DNA from: Allofournierella massiliensis
GTDB lineage: Bacteria > Bacillota > Clostridia > Oscillospirales > Ruminococcaceae
NCBI RefSeq assembly: GCF_004345265.1
Contig: NZ_SLUM01000021.1
Coordinates: forward strand, 1-64,000
Reading direction: 5' to 3'
Length of the DNA stretch: 64,000 bases
Shown here: piece after piece, positions 8,085-15,641 of the stretch
How positions within the stretch are numbered: the stretch's first letter is position 1
Layout of the letters: every line of letters starts with the position of its first letter
Position numbers and translations under genes: made by a program
The notes under the pieces: model-generated
What the model was told of the DNA's origin: nothing
The model's input: only the letters and a program-made list of their open reading frames with translations
Databases searched by the model: none

Positions 8085-9184
8085 GGTTTCCCCTCCTTGT
8101 CCAGCCGGATACATTCCTGATACCGCAGCTTGGGCGGCGCGGCCTTCTGGGCGCTCACGCTCTTGCCCTCGGCGCGCAATTTTTGCACCGCCGCCGCCAC
8201 CGCCGCCGCGGGGGTCTCGTTTTCATAGAGCAGCAGCACCTGCACGTCCCATTCCGGGCGGGGGCTGCGCAGCTGATCCAGCCGGTCCAGATACAGCGCA
8301 AAGCCCACCGCGCCCTGACTGCGGCCCATCCGGCGCATCAGCCGGTCGTACCGGCCGCCTGCCAGCACACTCTGGCTCAGGCCCTGCAAAAAGCCCCGGA
8401 ACACAATGCCGTTGTAGTAGTCCATGTGGTTGACCACCGAGAAATCCAGCACCACTTCCTCGCCCAGGCCCGCCGCGTCCAGCAGAGCGCTCAGCTGCTC
8501 CAGCTCGGCCACGGCCTCGCCGGCAAGCCCGCCGCACAGCGCCCGCAGCTTTTGCAGCGCCGGACCCCGGCTGCCGTAGATGGTTACGAGACCCGCCAGC
8601 CGCTGGGCGCAATCCGCCGGGACCCCGTTTTCCGCACACAGGCGGGCCAGATCGTGGGCGTTTTTCTGGGAGAGGGCCTCCAGCGCGCTGCGGCGGAATT
8701 CCCCGTCGCCGCCCGCGGCGTCCAGCAAAGCGGAGACAACGCCCAGATGGCTGATCTCCAGCACATACTCCGGGCCGATGAGCGCCAGACTCTTCGCCGC
8801 CAGCTCCACCGCCTCGAACACATCGTAGCCGTCCACGTCGCCGATGCACTCCAGACCGGTCTGCATGATCTCCTTGAACTGGCCCGACCGGCGGGACACC
8901 CGGTACACGTTTTCGTTGTAGCACACCTTGCGCTTGCAGCCGGGGTTTTCCTCTCCCTTTTGCAGGATGGAAAGGGTCACGTCCGGCTTTAAGGCCATCA
9001 GGCGGCCGTTGGTGTCGGTGAAGGTGATAACCCGGTCGCTGAGCAGAAAGTCCTTGTTGCGGGCATACAGCTCGTATTCCTCGAACCGGCTCATTTTGTA
9101 GGGCAGATATCCGTAGCTCTGGTACAGAGCCCGCAGGGCGATCACCGCCCGTTCCTCGTTTTTCAGCAGCTGGTCGTTTTGCAT
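8078..9184 (-). CDS. hisZ: ATP phosphoribosyltransferase regulatory subunit
   Basis: This 368-residue class II aminoacyl-tRNA-synthetase paralogue shares the catalytic fold of HisRS but lacks the anticodon-binding domain. HisZ activates short HisG and confers histidine feedback in an HisG4-HisZ4 complex. Visible remnants of class II motifs are FTDTNGRLMALKPDVT (motif 2 region), YYNGIVFRGF and AGGRYDRL (motif 3 region). Only the ATG at 9182-9184 is in frame with this family. It follows a GGGAGGGGAG site and is the first gene of the his operon. The genuine hisS is elsewhere in the window (15642). Confidence 0.94.
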   Translation of the reverse strand: MQNDQLLKNEERAVIALRALYQSYGYLPYKMSRFEEYELYARNKDFLLSDRVITFTDTNGRLMALKPDVTLSILQKGEENPGCKRKVCYNENVYRVSRRSGQFKEIMQTGLECIGDVDGYDVFEAVELAAKSLALIGPEYVLEISHLGVVSALLDAAGGDGEFRRSALEALSQKNAHDLARLCAENGVPADCAQRLAGLVTIYGSRGPALQKLRALCGGLAGEAVAELEQLSALLDAAGLGEEVVLDFSVVNHMDYYNGIVFRGFLQGLSQSVLAGGRYDRLMRRMGRSQGAVGFALYLDRLDQLRSPRPEWDVQVLLLYENETPAAAVAAAVQKLRAEGKSVSAQKAAPPKLRYQECIRLDKEGKPC

Positions 9185-9243
9185 CCCGGCTCCCCTCCCT
9201 GTTTCGCGTTTCACTTTATTGTGATAATGTAATACTATAAAGA

Positions 9244-9273
9244 AGTATACAGGACAGACCGTCCTTCTGTCAA
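9244..9273 (-). promoter_or_regulatory. his operon promoter with inverted repeat in the spacer
   Basis: TTGACA (9268-9273), 18-bp spacer, TATACT (9244-9249) on the minus strand, giving a leader of only about 50 nt before hisZ. The spacer holds AGGAC-N5-GTCCT (9251-9265), a possible repressor site. No T-box-like leader fits in the available space. Confidence 0.7.
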
Positions 9274-9294
9274 GAGCAGATGGGGAGTTTTCGC

Positions 9295-9329
9295 AAAACA
9301 AAAAGGCCCCCGGCGAAACGCCGGGGGCC
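9295..9329 (-). terminator. rubrerythrin terminator
   Basis: An 11-bp perfect stem GGCCCCCGGCG/CGCCGGGGGCC (9305-9315 / 9319-9329) with a 3-nt loop, followed by a U-rich tail on the minus strand. Confidence 0.85.
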
Positions 9330-9345
9330 AAAGGTTCAAAACAAA

Positions 9346-9885
9346 TCAGTGATTTTCCGCGCGAAGCACGAAGTAGCCCTGAGGATGGTCGCAGACCGGG
9401 CACTTGGCGGGGGCGTGGGTGCCGATGTGGATGTGGCCGCAGTTGGTGCAGATCCAGACCTGCTCGGTCTCGCGGGCAAACAGCTTGCCCTCTTCCAGCA
9501 GCTTGGCAACCTCGCGGTAGCGGGCCTCGTGCTCCTTCTCGATGTCGCCCACCATGGTGAACAGGGCGGCGATGCGGTCGAAGCCCTCTTCCTTGGCGGT
9601 GGCGGCGAAGCTGGCGTACATGTCGGTCCACTCGTAGTTCTCACCGGCGGCAGCGTCGGCCAGGTTGGCCAGAGTGCCGGGAACCTCGCCGTCATGCAGC
9701 AGCTTGAACCAGATCTTGGCGTGCTCCTTCTCGTTGTTGGCGGTCTCCTCGAACACGGCGGCGATCTCGTTGTAGCCTTCCTTCTTTGCCTTGGATGCGT
9801 AGTAGGTGTACTTGTTGCGGGCCTGGCTTTCACCGGCAAAGGCGGCCATCAGGTTGGCTTCGGTCTTGGAACCCTTCAGATTCAT
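9346..9885 (-). CDS. rbr: rubrerythrin
   Basis: This 179-residue non-haem iron protein reduces peroxide and is typical of obligate anaerobes. The N-terminal four-helix diiron domain (about 1-135) shows the ligand motifs [22 protein letters not shown] and [13 protein letters not shown]. The C-terminal rubredoxin-like domain (about 145-179) has two CxxC pairs, ICTNCGH and CPVCDHP, for one Fe(SCys)4 centre. The electron donor would be a rubredoxin or an NADH-rubredoxin reductase not seen here. It is monocistronic, with its own promoter region and a strong terminator, so it is probably independently induced by oxidative stress. Confidence 0.96.
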   Translation of the reverse strand: MNLKGSKTEANLMAAFAGESQARNKYTYYASKAKKEGYNEIAAVFEETANNEKEHAKIWFKLLHDGEVPGTLANLADAAAGENYEWTDMYASFAATAKEEGFDRIAALFTMVGDIEKEHEARYREVAKLLEEGKLFARETEQVWICTNCGHIHIGTHAPAKCPVCDHPQGYFVLRAENH

Positions 9886-10003
9886 GGTAAACTCCCTCCA
9901 ATAAAGTAAGAATATTTTTTATTACAGCGCCCAAAGGCGCTATCTTCCGTTATCTTTCTCTAATGTATCACGCGGACGTGTGTTTGAAAAGTGACTTTGT
10001 CAC
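9886..10003 (-). promoter_or_regulatory. rubrerythrin upstream region with inverted repeats
   Basis: A weak promoter (TTTTCA 9985-9990, 17-bp spacer, TACATT 9962-9967) is flanked upstream by the perfect repeat GTGAC-AAA-GTCAC (9991-10003). The leader contains an AGCGCC/GGCGCT hairpin (about 9926-9941). The upstream repeat is a candidate redox- or peroxide-regulator operator; the regulator is unknown. Confidence 0.4.
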
Positions 10004-10065
10004 AATCGACCAGGCACCGGCTGGCCGCAGCACGCCGCTGCCCCTATCCCATGAAGGAATGCCGT

Positions 10066-10482
10066 TCACTGTTCCCGCTCGCACTGGCGGGAAATGCGCT
10101 TGAACAGCTTCACCGCCCTGTCCACCTGCTCCTGCGGGATGCGCTGGCGAAAGCCCACCATACTGTGGGCCACAAAGGGCGCAGTGTGGGAAAAGCTGGT
10201 CATGCCGATGAAGTATTGCAGGTAGGGGTTTTCCCGAATCATCTGCACGGTCTGCCGGTCGGAAAGCTCCAGCGCCTGCCGGATGACCAGACTGCCGAAG
10301 GCCATGCGCAGGGGCAGCGCCTGATTGCCTGCCCGGCCGAAGTTGCCCGCGTAGTGGCGCTCCATCTCCTGCCAGTCGATCTCCTTCGCCAGCTTCACCC
10401 AGCGGTTATTCTCATCCAGTGTTCCCCCAAAGGGCTGCACATAATCGTAAAGGGTCATCTGTGATTCCGCCATATCATACAT
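10066..10482 (-). pseudogene. transposase fragment (N-terminal domain, IS5/IS1182-like)
   Basis: These 138 residues resemble the N-terminal DUF772-type domain of IS5/IS1182-group transposases: LDENNRWVKLAKEIDW near the start, LPLRMAFGSLVIRQAL, then ENPYLQYFIGM and HSMVGFRQRIP. The frame then stops at ISRQCEREQ, where a full transposase would continue for 300 or more residues with the DDE catalytic core. None of that core was found in the adjacent minus-strand sequence. It is therefore a truncated remnant without catalytic residues. It lies 60 bp from a miniature inverted-repeat element (10543-10716), possibly part of the same decaying insertion. Expression is doubtful. Confidence 0.75.
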
Positions 10483-10542
10483 AACCCGCCGCCTCCTCTT
10501 TTTTGGACTGCATTACTTTTCTTATTGTAGCATAAAATCAAG

Positions 10543-10716
10543 GGTAATGCCGAACAATTTCCAGGTGGTGGAGCGCGCCGGAAAATTTTTTCGTGATATG
10601 AACCAAAAAGCACAGCCAATCCTTGGTAGACCCGCGAGCATTTTTGGAAAATAGCACGGAAAATTTTGGCGTGATACGCCGCCTGAGCCGTAAGGCGTGA
10701 ATTGTGCGGTGTTGCC
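10543..10716. mobile_element. miniature inverted-repeat element, copy 1
   Basis: A 174-bp non-coding element with imperfect terminal inverted repeats: left GGTAATGCCGAACAATT, right end (reverse complement) GGCAACACCGCACAATT, 13 of 17 identical. The interior is shared with copy 2 at 52158-52330 (CCAGGTGGTGGAGCGC, GGAAAATTTTGG, GATACGCCGCCTGAGCC among other blocks). There is no transposase gene inside. It sits between a transposase fragment and the GGGtGRT terminator. No target duplication was recognised. Confidence 0.75.
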
Positions 10717-10742
10717 CAAAGGAGAAAAGCCAGTGCGCGGGC

Positions 10743-10779
10743 AAACAAAAAAGCACCGCTCCCAAAAGGGAGCGGTGCT
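10743..10779 (-). terminator. terminator after the GGGtGRT gene
   Basis: A 12-bp perfect stem AGCACCGCTCCC/GGGAGCGGTGCT with loop AAAA, followed on the minus strand by a U-rich tail. Confidence 0.85.
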
Positions 10780-10812
10780 CATGCTCAAAACGCAGTGTGC
10801 TTAACGGGTCGA

Positions 10813-11805
10813 TTAAACCTGAGAAGCAGCAACAGCGCAGGCCACGGTGGCGCCAACCATGGGGTTGTTGCCCATACCGATCAGGCCCATCATCTCCACG
10901 TGAGCGGGCACGCTGGAGGAGCCGGCGAACTGAGCGTCGCCGTGCATACGGCCCATGCTGTCGGTCAGGCCGTAGGAAGCGGGGCCGGCAGCCACGTTAT
11001 CGGGATGCAGGGTACGGCCGGTGCCGCCGCCGGAAGCAACGGAGAAGTACTTCTTGCCGTTCTCGATGGCCCACTTCTTGTAGGTGCCGGCAACCAGGTG
11101 CTGGAAGCGGGTGGGGTTGGTGGAGTTACCGGTGATGGAAACCTCAACAGCCTCAGCCTTCATGATGGCAACGCCTTCCAGAACGTCGTTGGCGCCGTAG
11201 CACTTAACGGCAGCGCGCTCGCCGTCGGAGAAAGCCTTCTCGCGAACAACCTTCAGCTCGCCGGTCTTGAAATCGTAATCGGTCTCCACGTAGGTGAAGC
11301 CGTTGATGCGGCTGATGATGTAAGCAGCATCCTTGCCCAGGCCGTTCAGGATAACGCGCAGGGGGGTCTTGCGGGCCTTGTTGGCGGTGCGGGCGATACC
11401 GATGGCGCCCTCGGCGGCAGCGAAGCTCTCGTGGCCGGCCAGGAAGGCGAAGCACTTGGTGTCGTCGCTCAGCAGCATGGCGCCCAGGTTACCGTGACCC
11501 AGACCAACCTTGCGCTGCTCGGCAACGGAACCGGGGATGGTGAAAGCCTCCAGGCCCTCGCCAATGGCGGCGGCGCACTCGGCGGCGTTCTTCAGGCCAC
11601 GCTTCACAGCGATGGCGGTGCCCAGGGTGTAAGCCCAAACGGCGTTCTCAAAGCAGATGGGCTGCACGCCCTTCACAATAGCGTCGCAGTCGATGCCCTT
11701 CTCGAGGAGCATCTCACGGCAGGCGTCCAGGGATTCCAGGCCGTTGGCCTTCAGGCATGCCTCGATCTTAGGCATGCGGCGATCCATAGATTCAAAAGTA
11801 GCCAT
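10813..11805 (-). CDS. GGGtGRT family protein
   Basis: This 330-residue soluble protein carries the family-naming motif SGGGTGRTLHPDN at about residue 272. Other notable blocks are KVGLGHGNLGAML, AFLAGHESFAAAEGAIG and the C-terminal GMGNNPMVGATVACAVA. No membrane segment or signal peptide is visible. The family is widespread in anaerobic Firmicutes and has no established biochemical function that I know of. Here it is 18 bp downstream of a NifU-like scaffold gene and ends at a strong terminator, so the two form a two-gene operon. This suggests a role in Fe-S or metallocofactor metabolism (inference). Confidence 0.85.
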   Translation of the reverse strand: MATFESMDRRMPKIEACLKANGLESLDACREMLLEKGIDCDAIVKGVQPICFENAVWAYTLGTAIAVKRGLKNAAECAAAIGEGLEAFTIPGSVAEQRKVGLGHGNLGAMLLSDDTKCFAFLAGHESFAAAEGAIGIARTANKARKTPLRVILNGLGKDAAYIISRINGFTYVETDYDFKTGELKVVREKAFSDGERAAVKCYGANDVLEGVAIMKAEAVEVSITGNSTNPTRFQHLVAGTYKKWAIENGKKYFSVASGGGTGRTLHPDNVAAGPASYGLTDSMGRMHGDAQFAGSSSVPAHVEMMGLIGMGNNPMVGATVACAVAASQV

Positions 11806-11823
11806 AGTATTTCTCCTCCTCTC

Positions 11824-12516
11824 TTACTCTTCGCGGGGGTCGATGTACTTGGCAGCGCCATCGAACCGGCCGTAGGTGCCAACGTTCTTCTCGAACGCGG
11901 TCTTGGGATCCTCGCCGTGGCGGATGGCTTCCAGCATCTTGCCCAGACGAACGAACTGATAACCGATGACCTCGTTGTTCTCATCCAGAGCGGTCTTCAG
12001 GATGTAGCCCTCGGTCAGCTCCAGGTAACGAACGCCCTTGGCCTTGGTGGAGAAGATGGTGCCGGTCATGCTGCGCAGACCCTTGCCCAGATCCTCCAGG
12101 CCGGCGCCGATGGGCAGGCCGCCCTCGCTGAAGGCAGTCTGGCTGCGGCCGTAAACGATCTGCAGGAACAGCTCGCGCATGGCCACGTTGATGGCGTCGC
12201 ACACCAGGTCGGTGTTCAGGGCTTCCAGAATGGTCTTGCCGGGCAGGATCTCGCCGGCCATGGCGGCAGAGTGGGTCATGCCGGAGCAGCCGATGGTCTC
12301 GACCAGAGCTTCCTCGATCACGCCGTTCTTAACGTTCAGAGTCAGCTTGCAGGTGCCCTGCTGGGGGGCGCACCAGCCCACACCGTGGGTCAGGCCGGAA
12401 ATATCCTTGATCTCATAGGCCTTAACCCAGGCGCCCTCCTCCGGAATGGGGGCGGGGCCGTGATGGGGGCCTTTGGTCAGAGGACACATACGCTCTACTT
12501 CATGAGAATAGGTCAT
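11824..12516 (-). CDS. NifU-like iron-sulfur scaffold protein
   Basis: This 230-residue protein resembles the NifU N-terminal (IscU-like) scaffold. Candidate cluster ligands are Cys in GWCAPQQGTC and TIGCSGM, plus a later Cys in TDLVCDA. It is longer than classic IscU (about 130 residues): the C-terminal half (about 130-230) is specific to this subgroup and lacks the NifU CxxC thioredoxin-like domain. It is the first gene of an operon with the GGGtGRT gene, a pairing I recognise from gut Clostridia. Transfer of an Fe-S cluster to its partner is inference. Confidence 0.8.
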   Translation of the reverse strand: MTYSHEVERMCPLTKGPHHGPAPIPEEGAWVKAYEIKDISGLTHGVGWCAPQQGTCKLTLNVKNGVIEEALVETIGCSGMTHSAAMAGEILPGKTILEALNTDLVCDAINVAMRELFLQIVYGRSQTAFSEGGLPIGAGLEDLGKGLRSMTGTIFSTKAKGVRYLELTEGYILKTALDENNEVIGYQFVRLGKMLEAIRHGEDPKTAFEKNVGTYGRFDGAAKYIDPREE

Positions 12517-12578
12517 AATAGTACTCTCCTTTGCTCTCTTTGTAAGCTTGTTGCGGATTTCACAACATCTACCTTTTC

Positions 12579-12607
12579 ATTATAAATAGGGGGGCCGGGT
12601 TTTGCAA
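12579..12607 (-). promoter_or_regulatory. promoter of the NifU-like / GGGtGRT operon
   Basis: TTGCAA (12602-12607), 17-bp spacer, TATAAT (12579-12584) on the minus strand, about 60 bp upstream of the start codon. Confidence 0.7.
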
Positions 12608-12722
12608 GGCGTTTTTGAATTTGTTCGGCTAAAAAATTGCACCGTGGGCCCCGTTTTTGCCCGGCACTGGATTTTTGTGCGAATTAAATCGTCATTTCTT
12701 ACAAAGAATTCGTGTCTTGCTT

Positions 12723-12752
12723 GTTGCATCTGCACAAAGGCAGTGCTATATT
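12723..12752 (+). promoter_or_regulatory. promoter of the 83-residue protein gene
   Basis: TTGCAT followed after 17 bp by TATATT, about 125 bp upstream of the ATG at 12875. The spacer contains the small inverted repeat CTGC-N6-GCAG. Nothing else was recognised in 12610-12874. Confidence 0.5.
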
Positions 12753-12874
12753 ATAGGTGCACGGCAGGCAAGGCCCTCCGTGCGTGGGAGAAAGTATTGG
12801 CAAACGCCAGAAAAGGCGGGCCGGCTGCCTGAATGCGCCGGTGCCCGCACAAGGGAAAGTGAGGAATCCGTTTT

Positions 12875-13126
12875 ATGGATCGCATCAGTCTTCATAATTT
12901 CAACGTTCGTGATTTCAGCGAGATGCTGGCTTCCTGCAAGGGCGACGTTTACATGATCACCCCCGAAGGCGACCGGCTGAACCTGAAGAGCAAGCTGTGC
13001 CAGATCATCGGCTTCACGGCTCTGATCCAGGGCGGCCAGATTGCCGAGGCCAAGTTCGAGTGCTCCGAGCCCGAGGACGAGGCAAAGCTCTACCGCTTCA
13101 ACCTGTTCGGCGACACCAAGGGCTAA
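12875..13126 (+). CDS. small protein of unknown function (83 aa)
   Basis: I do not recognise this family. The 83-residue protein is acidic and soluble-looking, with no signal peptide or membrane segment. It has a predicted beta-rich middle (GDVYMITPEGDRLNLKSK) and an acidic C-terminal stretch (ECSEPEDEAKLYRF). Codon use is fully G/C-biased like its neighbours, there is a promoter upstream and a GTGAGGA site before the ATG, so it is very probably expressed. It is monocistronic and divergent from the NifU-like operon. A small regulatory or ligand-binding protein is a guess. Confidence 0.7.
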   Translation: MDRISLHNFNVRDFSEMLASCKGDVYMITPEGDRLNLKSKLCQIIGFTALIQGGQIAEAKFECSEPEDEAKLYRFNLFGDTKG

Positions 13127-13145
13127 GCATCACGAATCAAACGTC

Positions 13146-13428
13146 AGGGCCGCGCACCTATTTATAAGGGGCGCGGCCCTCAGCTTGTCGATAAATCAGC
13201 TCCAAAAACAAAGCGGTACAAAAACAGCGTCAGGATTCACGGGCATGTACCGGGAATCCTGACACCTTAACAGAAAAAACACCCGGTTTTGTGTGCGAAG
13301 TGCGCAAAACCGGGTGTTTTTTCGCCGGAAAAAGGGTACTGGGGGAAACCAATAAGCATCCACCGCGCCTTGCGTCGGTGGTGCGTTTGGTGTCCCTCAG
13401 GAGGCTGTCGAACTTTTTCGACAGCCTC
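13146..13428. other. hairpin-rich intergenic block
   Basis: This 280-bp gap holds a run of inverted repeats. They are AGGGCCGCGC/GCGCGGCCCT (13146-13180), GTCAGGATTC/GAATCCTGAC (about 13230-13262), the bidirectional terminator at 13274-13322, an imperfect CCACCG/CGGTGG hairpin (about 13361-13384), and the 12-bp perfect GAGGCTGTCGAA/TTCGACAGCCTC (13402-13428) just after the SDR stop codon. No open frame was recognised. It may be a mix of terminators and mobile-element debris. Confidence 0.55.
13274..13322. terminator. bidirectional terminator
   Basis: A 12-bp perfect stem CACCCGGTTTTG/CAAAACCGGGTG (13280-13291 / 13305-13316), flanked by an A run on the left and a T run on the right. It serves the convergent 83-aa and SDR genes. 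Confidence 0.85.
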
Positions 13429-13433
13429 AGAGG

Positions 13434-14231
13434 TCAGTTGGTGCCGATGCTCATGGTCTCGGGCAGGGTGCTGCCGCCGTCGATCACGATCTGGCTGCCG
13501 GTCAGATAGCTGGACTCGTCGATGCCCAGGAAGGCAAACAGCTCGCCAACCTCGATGGGCTTTGCCAGACGCTTCATGGGCACGCCCACGGCGATGTCGT
13601 TGATGGCGCTCTCGGGATCTTCGGGGTTGGACTCCACAGCCATCTTCTCCACCATGGGAGTGCGGGCATAGCCCAGCTGAGAGCAGTTCACACGGATGTT
13701 CCGGTCGGCGTATTCCACAGCCAGGCACTTGGTCAGGCCAACCAGAGCGGCCTTGGTCATGGCGTAGGCGGCTTCGCCCGCGTCGGCCACGATGTCGCCG
13801 GTGACGGAGGAGGCGATTACGATGTTGCCGCCGCCCTGCTTCAGCATGTAGGGGATCACGGCCTTGCAGGTGTTCCACACGCCCTTGATGTTCACATCGA
13901 TGTGGAAGTCGCGGGTGGCGTCGTCCATCTCCTCAAAGGGAGCCAGACGGCACACGCCGGCGTTGCAGCAGGCCACGTTGATTTCACCGAAGGTGTCCAC
14001 GCCCTTCCTGGCGGCTGCGTCCATCTGGGTACGGTCGGCCACGTTGGCCACCACGGTGATGATCTCGCTGCCGTATTCCTTGCGCAGCTTCTCGGCGGTC
14101 TCTTCCACCTTCGGGTCCAGATCCACCAGCACCATCTTTGCGCCGTATTTTGCGTAGGCGGTGGCAATGCCCTCGCCCAGACCGGCAGCCGCGCCGGTGA
14201 TCAGTGCTACCTTGCCATCCAGTTTTGCCAT
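13434..14231 (-). CDS. short-chain dehydrogenase/reductase (SDR)
   Basis: This 265-residue classical SDR has the Rossmann glycine motif TGAAAGLGEG (near residue 14), the structural CCNAGV motif, a catalytic Ser in IASSVTG and the catalytic Y-x-x-x-K in YAMTKAAL. Acidic residues in VLVDLDP at the end of beta-2 suggest NAD(H) preference. The start at 14229-14231 is preferred to one 14 codons upstream because it has an AAAGGAG site and gives the conventional MAKLDGKVALITG N-terminus. The substrate is unknown; glucose/sugar-alcohol or 3-oxoacyl reductase-like activities are typical. It is monocistronic. Confidence 0.85.
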   Translation of the reverse strand: MAKLDGKVALITGAAAGLGEGIATAYAKYGAKMVLVDLDPKVEETAEKLRKEYGSEIITVVANVADRTQMDAAARKGVDTFGEINVACCNAGVCRLAPFEEMDDATRDFHIDVNIKGVWNTCKAVIPYMLKQGGGNIVIASSVTGDIVADAGEAAYAMTKAALVGLTKCLAVEYADRNIRVNCSQLGYARTPMVEKMAVESNPEDPESAINDIAVGVPMKRLAKPIEVGELFAFLGIDESSYLTGSQIVIDGGSTLPETMSIGTN

Positions 14232-14296
14232 GGGGAATCGCTCCTTTATCATTAGAATGCGGCGAGCCCTCACGCCGGGCCCGCCCGGTTACCTTC

Positions 14297-14326
14297 ACCA
14301 TAGCATTCCGGGCAGAGCGCTGTCAA
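14297..14326 (-). promoter_or_regulatory. SDR promoter
   Basis: TTGACA (14321-14326), 18-bp spacer, TATGGT (14297-14302) on the minus strand. The -35 box overlaps the stop codon of the upstream MFS gene. Confidence 0.65.
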
Positions 14327-15498
14327 CCGGAGGTTTTCTTCTTTTGCGCCGGCCCCAGCTTCCACAAACAGAAGGCCCCGGCCAGTGCCGCGCCCACCGC
14401 CAGCCAGTGCCGCCCGTTTTCCAGCCCAAAAGCCTTTGCCGCGAAGGGAAAGCCCAGACTGCCCGCCGCCATGCCCAGCGCCAGCAGGCCGTAGTTGACC
14501 CCGGTGTGGGCAAGGCCGAACCGCTCGGTGCACAGGCTGGGCAGCACCGCCGCCTGCCCGGCGTAGAAAAAGCACAGCCCGGCGTAGGCGGCGAGAAAGA
14601 GCCAACTTTTTGCAAAGGCAAACCCGGCGGAAAGCCCGGCCAGCGCCCCGAAGGCGGCGATCAGCACCGCACGGCGGCCCAGCTTATCCCCCGCTGCGGC
14701 CAGCGTCAGCCGCCCGGCGGCGGAGCCCGCCGCGCCCACCGCCACCATCCAGCCGGCGGCGGTTTCCGGCAGGCCGCTCCGGCGGGCAAGCTCCAGAATG
14801 CGGGGGCTGAACAGCAGCACCGCCGGGGTGGCCAGCGCCACCGAGGCGGTGATCCACCAGTAGGCGGCGGTGCGCAGCATCTGGCCCGGGGTCATGCCCT
14901 GCTGCTTTGGGGCGACGGGCGTTTTTTCCGGGTTCTGCAACACAAGGCTGGCCCCGCCGCACACAAGGCCCAGCAGCGCCCCCAATGCCCAGAAGCAGCC
15001 CCGGATGCCCCACAGCCCGGTGAACCACTTCACCAGAAGCGTGAGCGCCGCGCCGGAAAGCCCCACCGCCACGCCGATCACCCCGGTGGCAAGGCCCTTT
15101 CTGTCCGCGTACCATTTCTGGGCGCAGCCCATCACCGCCGGATATAAAAAAGCGCAGCCCGCCCCCACCGGGGCGCTGAAGGCAAGATAAAAGAGCCACG
15201 GTTTTTCCGCCGGCACAAAGCCCGCCGCCACAAACCCGGCGCAGAGCCCGGCGCTGCCAAGAAGAGCGGCGAAGCGGGGGCCGAGCTTATCCTGCAAAAA
15301 GCCGCCGGCCACCCCGCCCGCGCCGAAGGCCGCCACCAGCCAGCTGAGCACAAAGCTGGCCGATTCCTCATCCAGACCATATTCCGCCCGCACCGGCTCC
15401 TGAAACACACCCCATGCGGTGGGGATGCCCGCCAGCAGCTGGATGGCCGCCCCCGCCGCCAGAATCACAAAGGGGTGCTGCTTTACAAACTGGCCCAT
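14323..15498 (-). CDS. MFS transporter, oxalate/formate antiporter (OFA)-like
   Basis: This 391-residue integral membrane protein has about 12 predicted helices. The first (about 9-29) contains AAGAAIQLLAGIPTAWGVF, resembling the OFA family N-terminus. The MFS loop-2 motif region reads GGFLQDKLGPRFAALLG. The central loop (about 195-210) is charged and short. The substrate is a small organic anion by family analogy (oxalate, formate, lactate or pyruvate have been proposed in the family), but no residue here decides this. It is upstream of the SDR gene in the same orientation with a promoter in between, so they may be functionally linked but separately transcribed. It is divergent from hisS. 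Confidence 0.8.
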   Translation of the reverse strand: MGQFVKQHPFVILAAGAAIQLLAGIPTAWGVFQEPVRAEYGLDEESASFVLSWLVAAFGAGGVAGGFLQDKLGPRFAALLGSAGLCAGFVAAGFVPAEKPWLFYLAFSAPVGAGCAFLYPAVMGCAQKWYADRKGLATGVIGVAVGLSGAALTLLVKWFTGLWGIRGCFWALGALLGLVCGGASLVLQNPEKTPVAPKQQGMTPGQMLRTAAYWWITASVALATPAVLLFSPRILELARRSGLPETAAGWMVAVGAAGSAAGRLTLAAAGDKLGRRAVLIAAFGALAGLSAGFAFAKSWLFLAAYAGLCFFYAGQAAVLPSLCTERFGLAHTGVNYGLLALGMAAGSLGFPFAAKAFGLENGRHWLAVGAALAGAFCLWKLGPAQKKKTSG

Positions 15499-15547
15499 TG
15501 CTTTTGTTTCCTCCCATGATTTTTTGGCTTAGTATGCCCCCTTTTTG

Positions 15548-15577
15548 TTGACAAATACCGGCCCGCCGGGCTATCAT
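15548..15577 (+). promoter_or_regulatory. hisS promoter
   Basis: TTGACA (15548-15553), 18-bp spacer containing a G/C palindrome (CCGGCCCGCCGGG-like), TATCAT (15572-15577). The leader is about 60 nt, too short for a T-box. Confidence 0.65.
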
Positions 15578-15641
15578 TAGAAGATAAAAGTGCTTTATTC
15601 TGTTAAAATACAAACGCTTTGATACTGTGGGAGGAACATCA

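Noticed and set aside
9185-9345. T-box or His-leader attenuator ahead of the his operon
   Set aside because: The promoter sits within 90 bp of hisZ, leaving about 50 nt of leader. There is no specifier hairpin, no T-box sequence and no His-codon run.
8085-9631. Longer hisZ reading frame extending upstream to 9631
   Set aside because: The extension crosses the his promoter and the rubrerythrin terminator and reads rubrerythrin out of frame. The ATG at 9182-9184 has a good ribosome site and the HisZ N-terminus.
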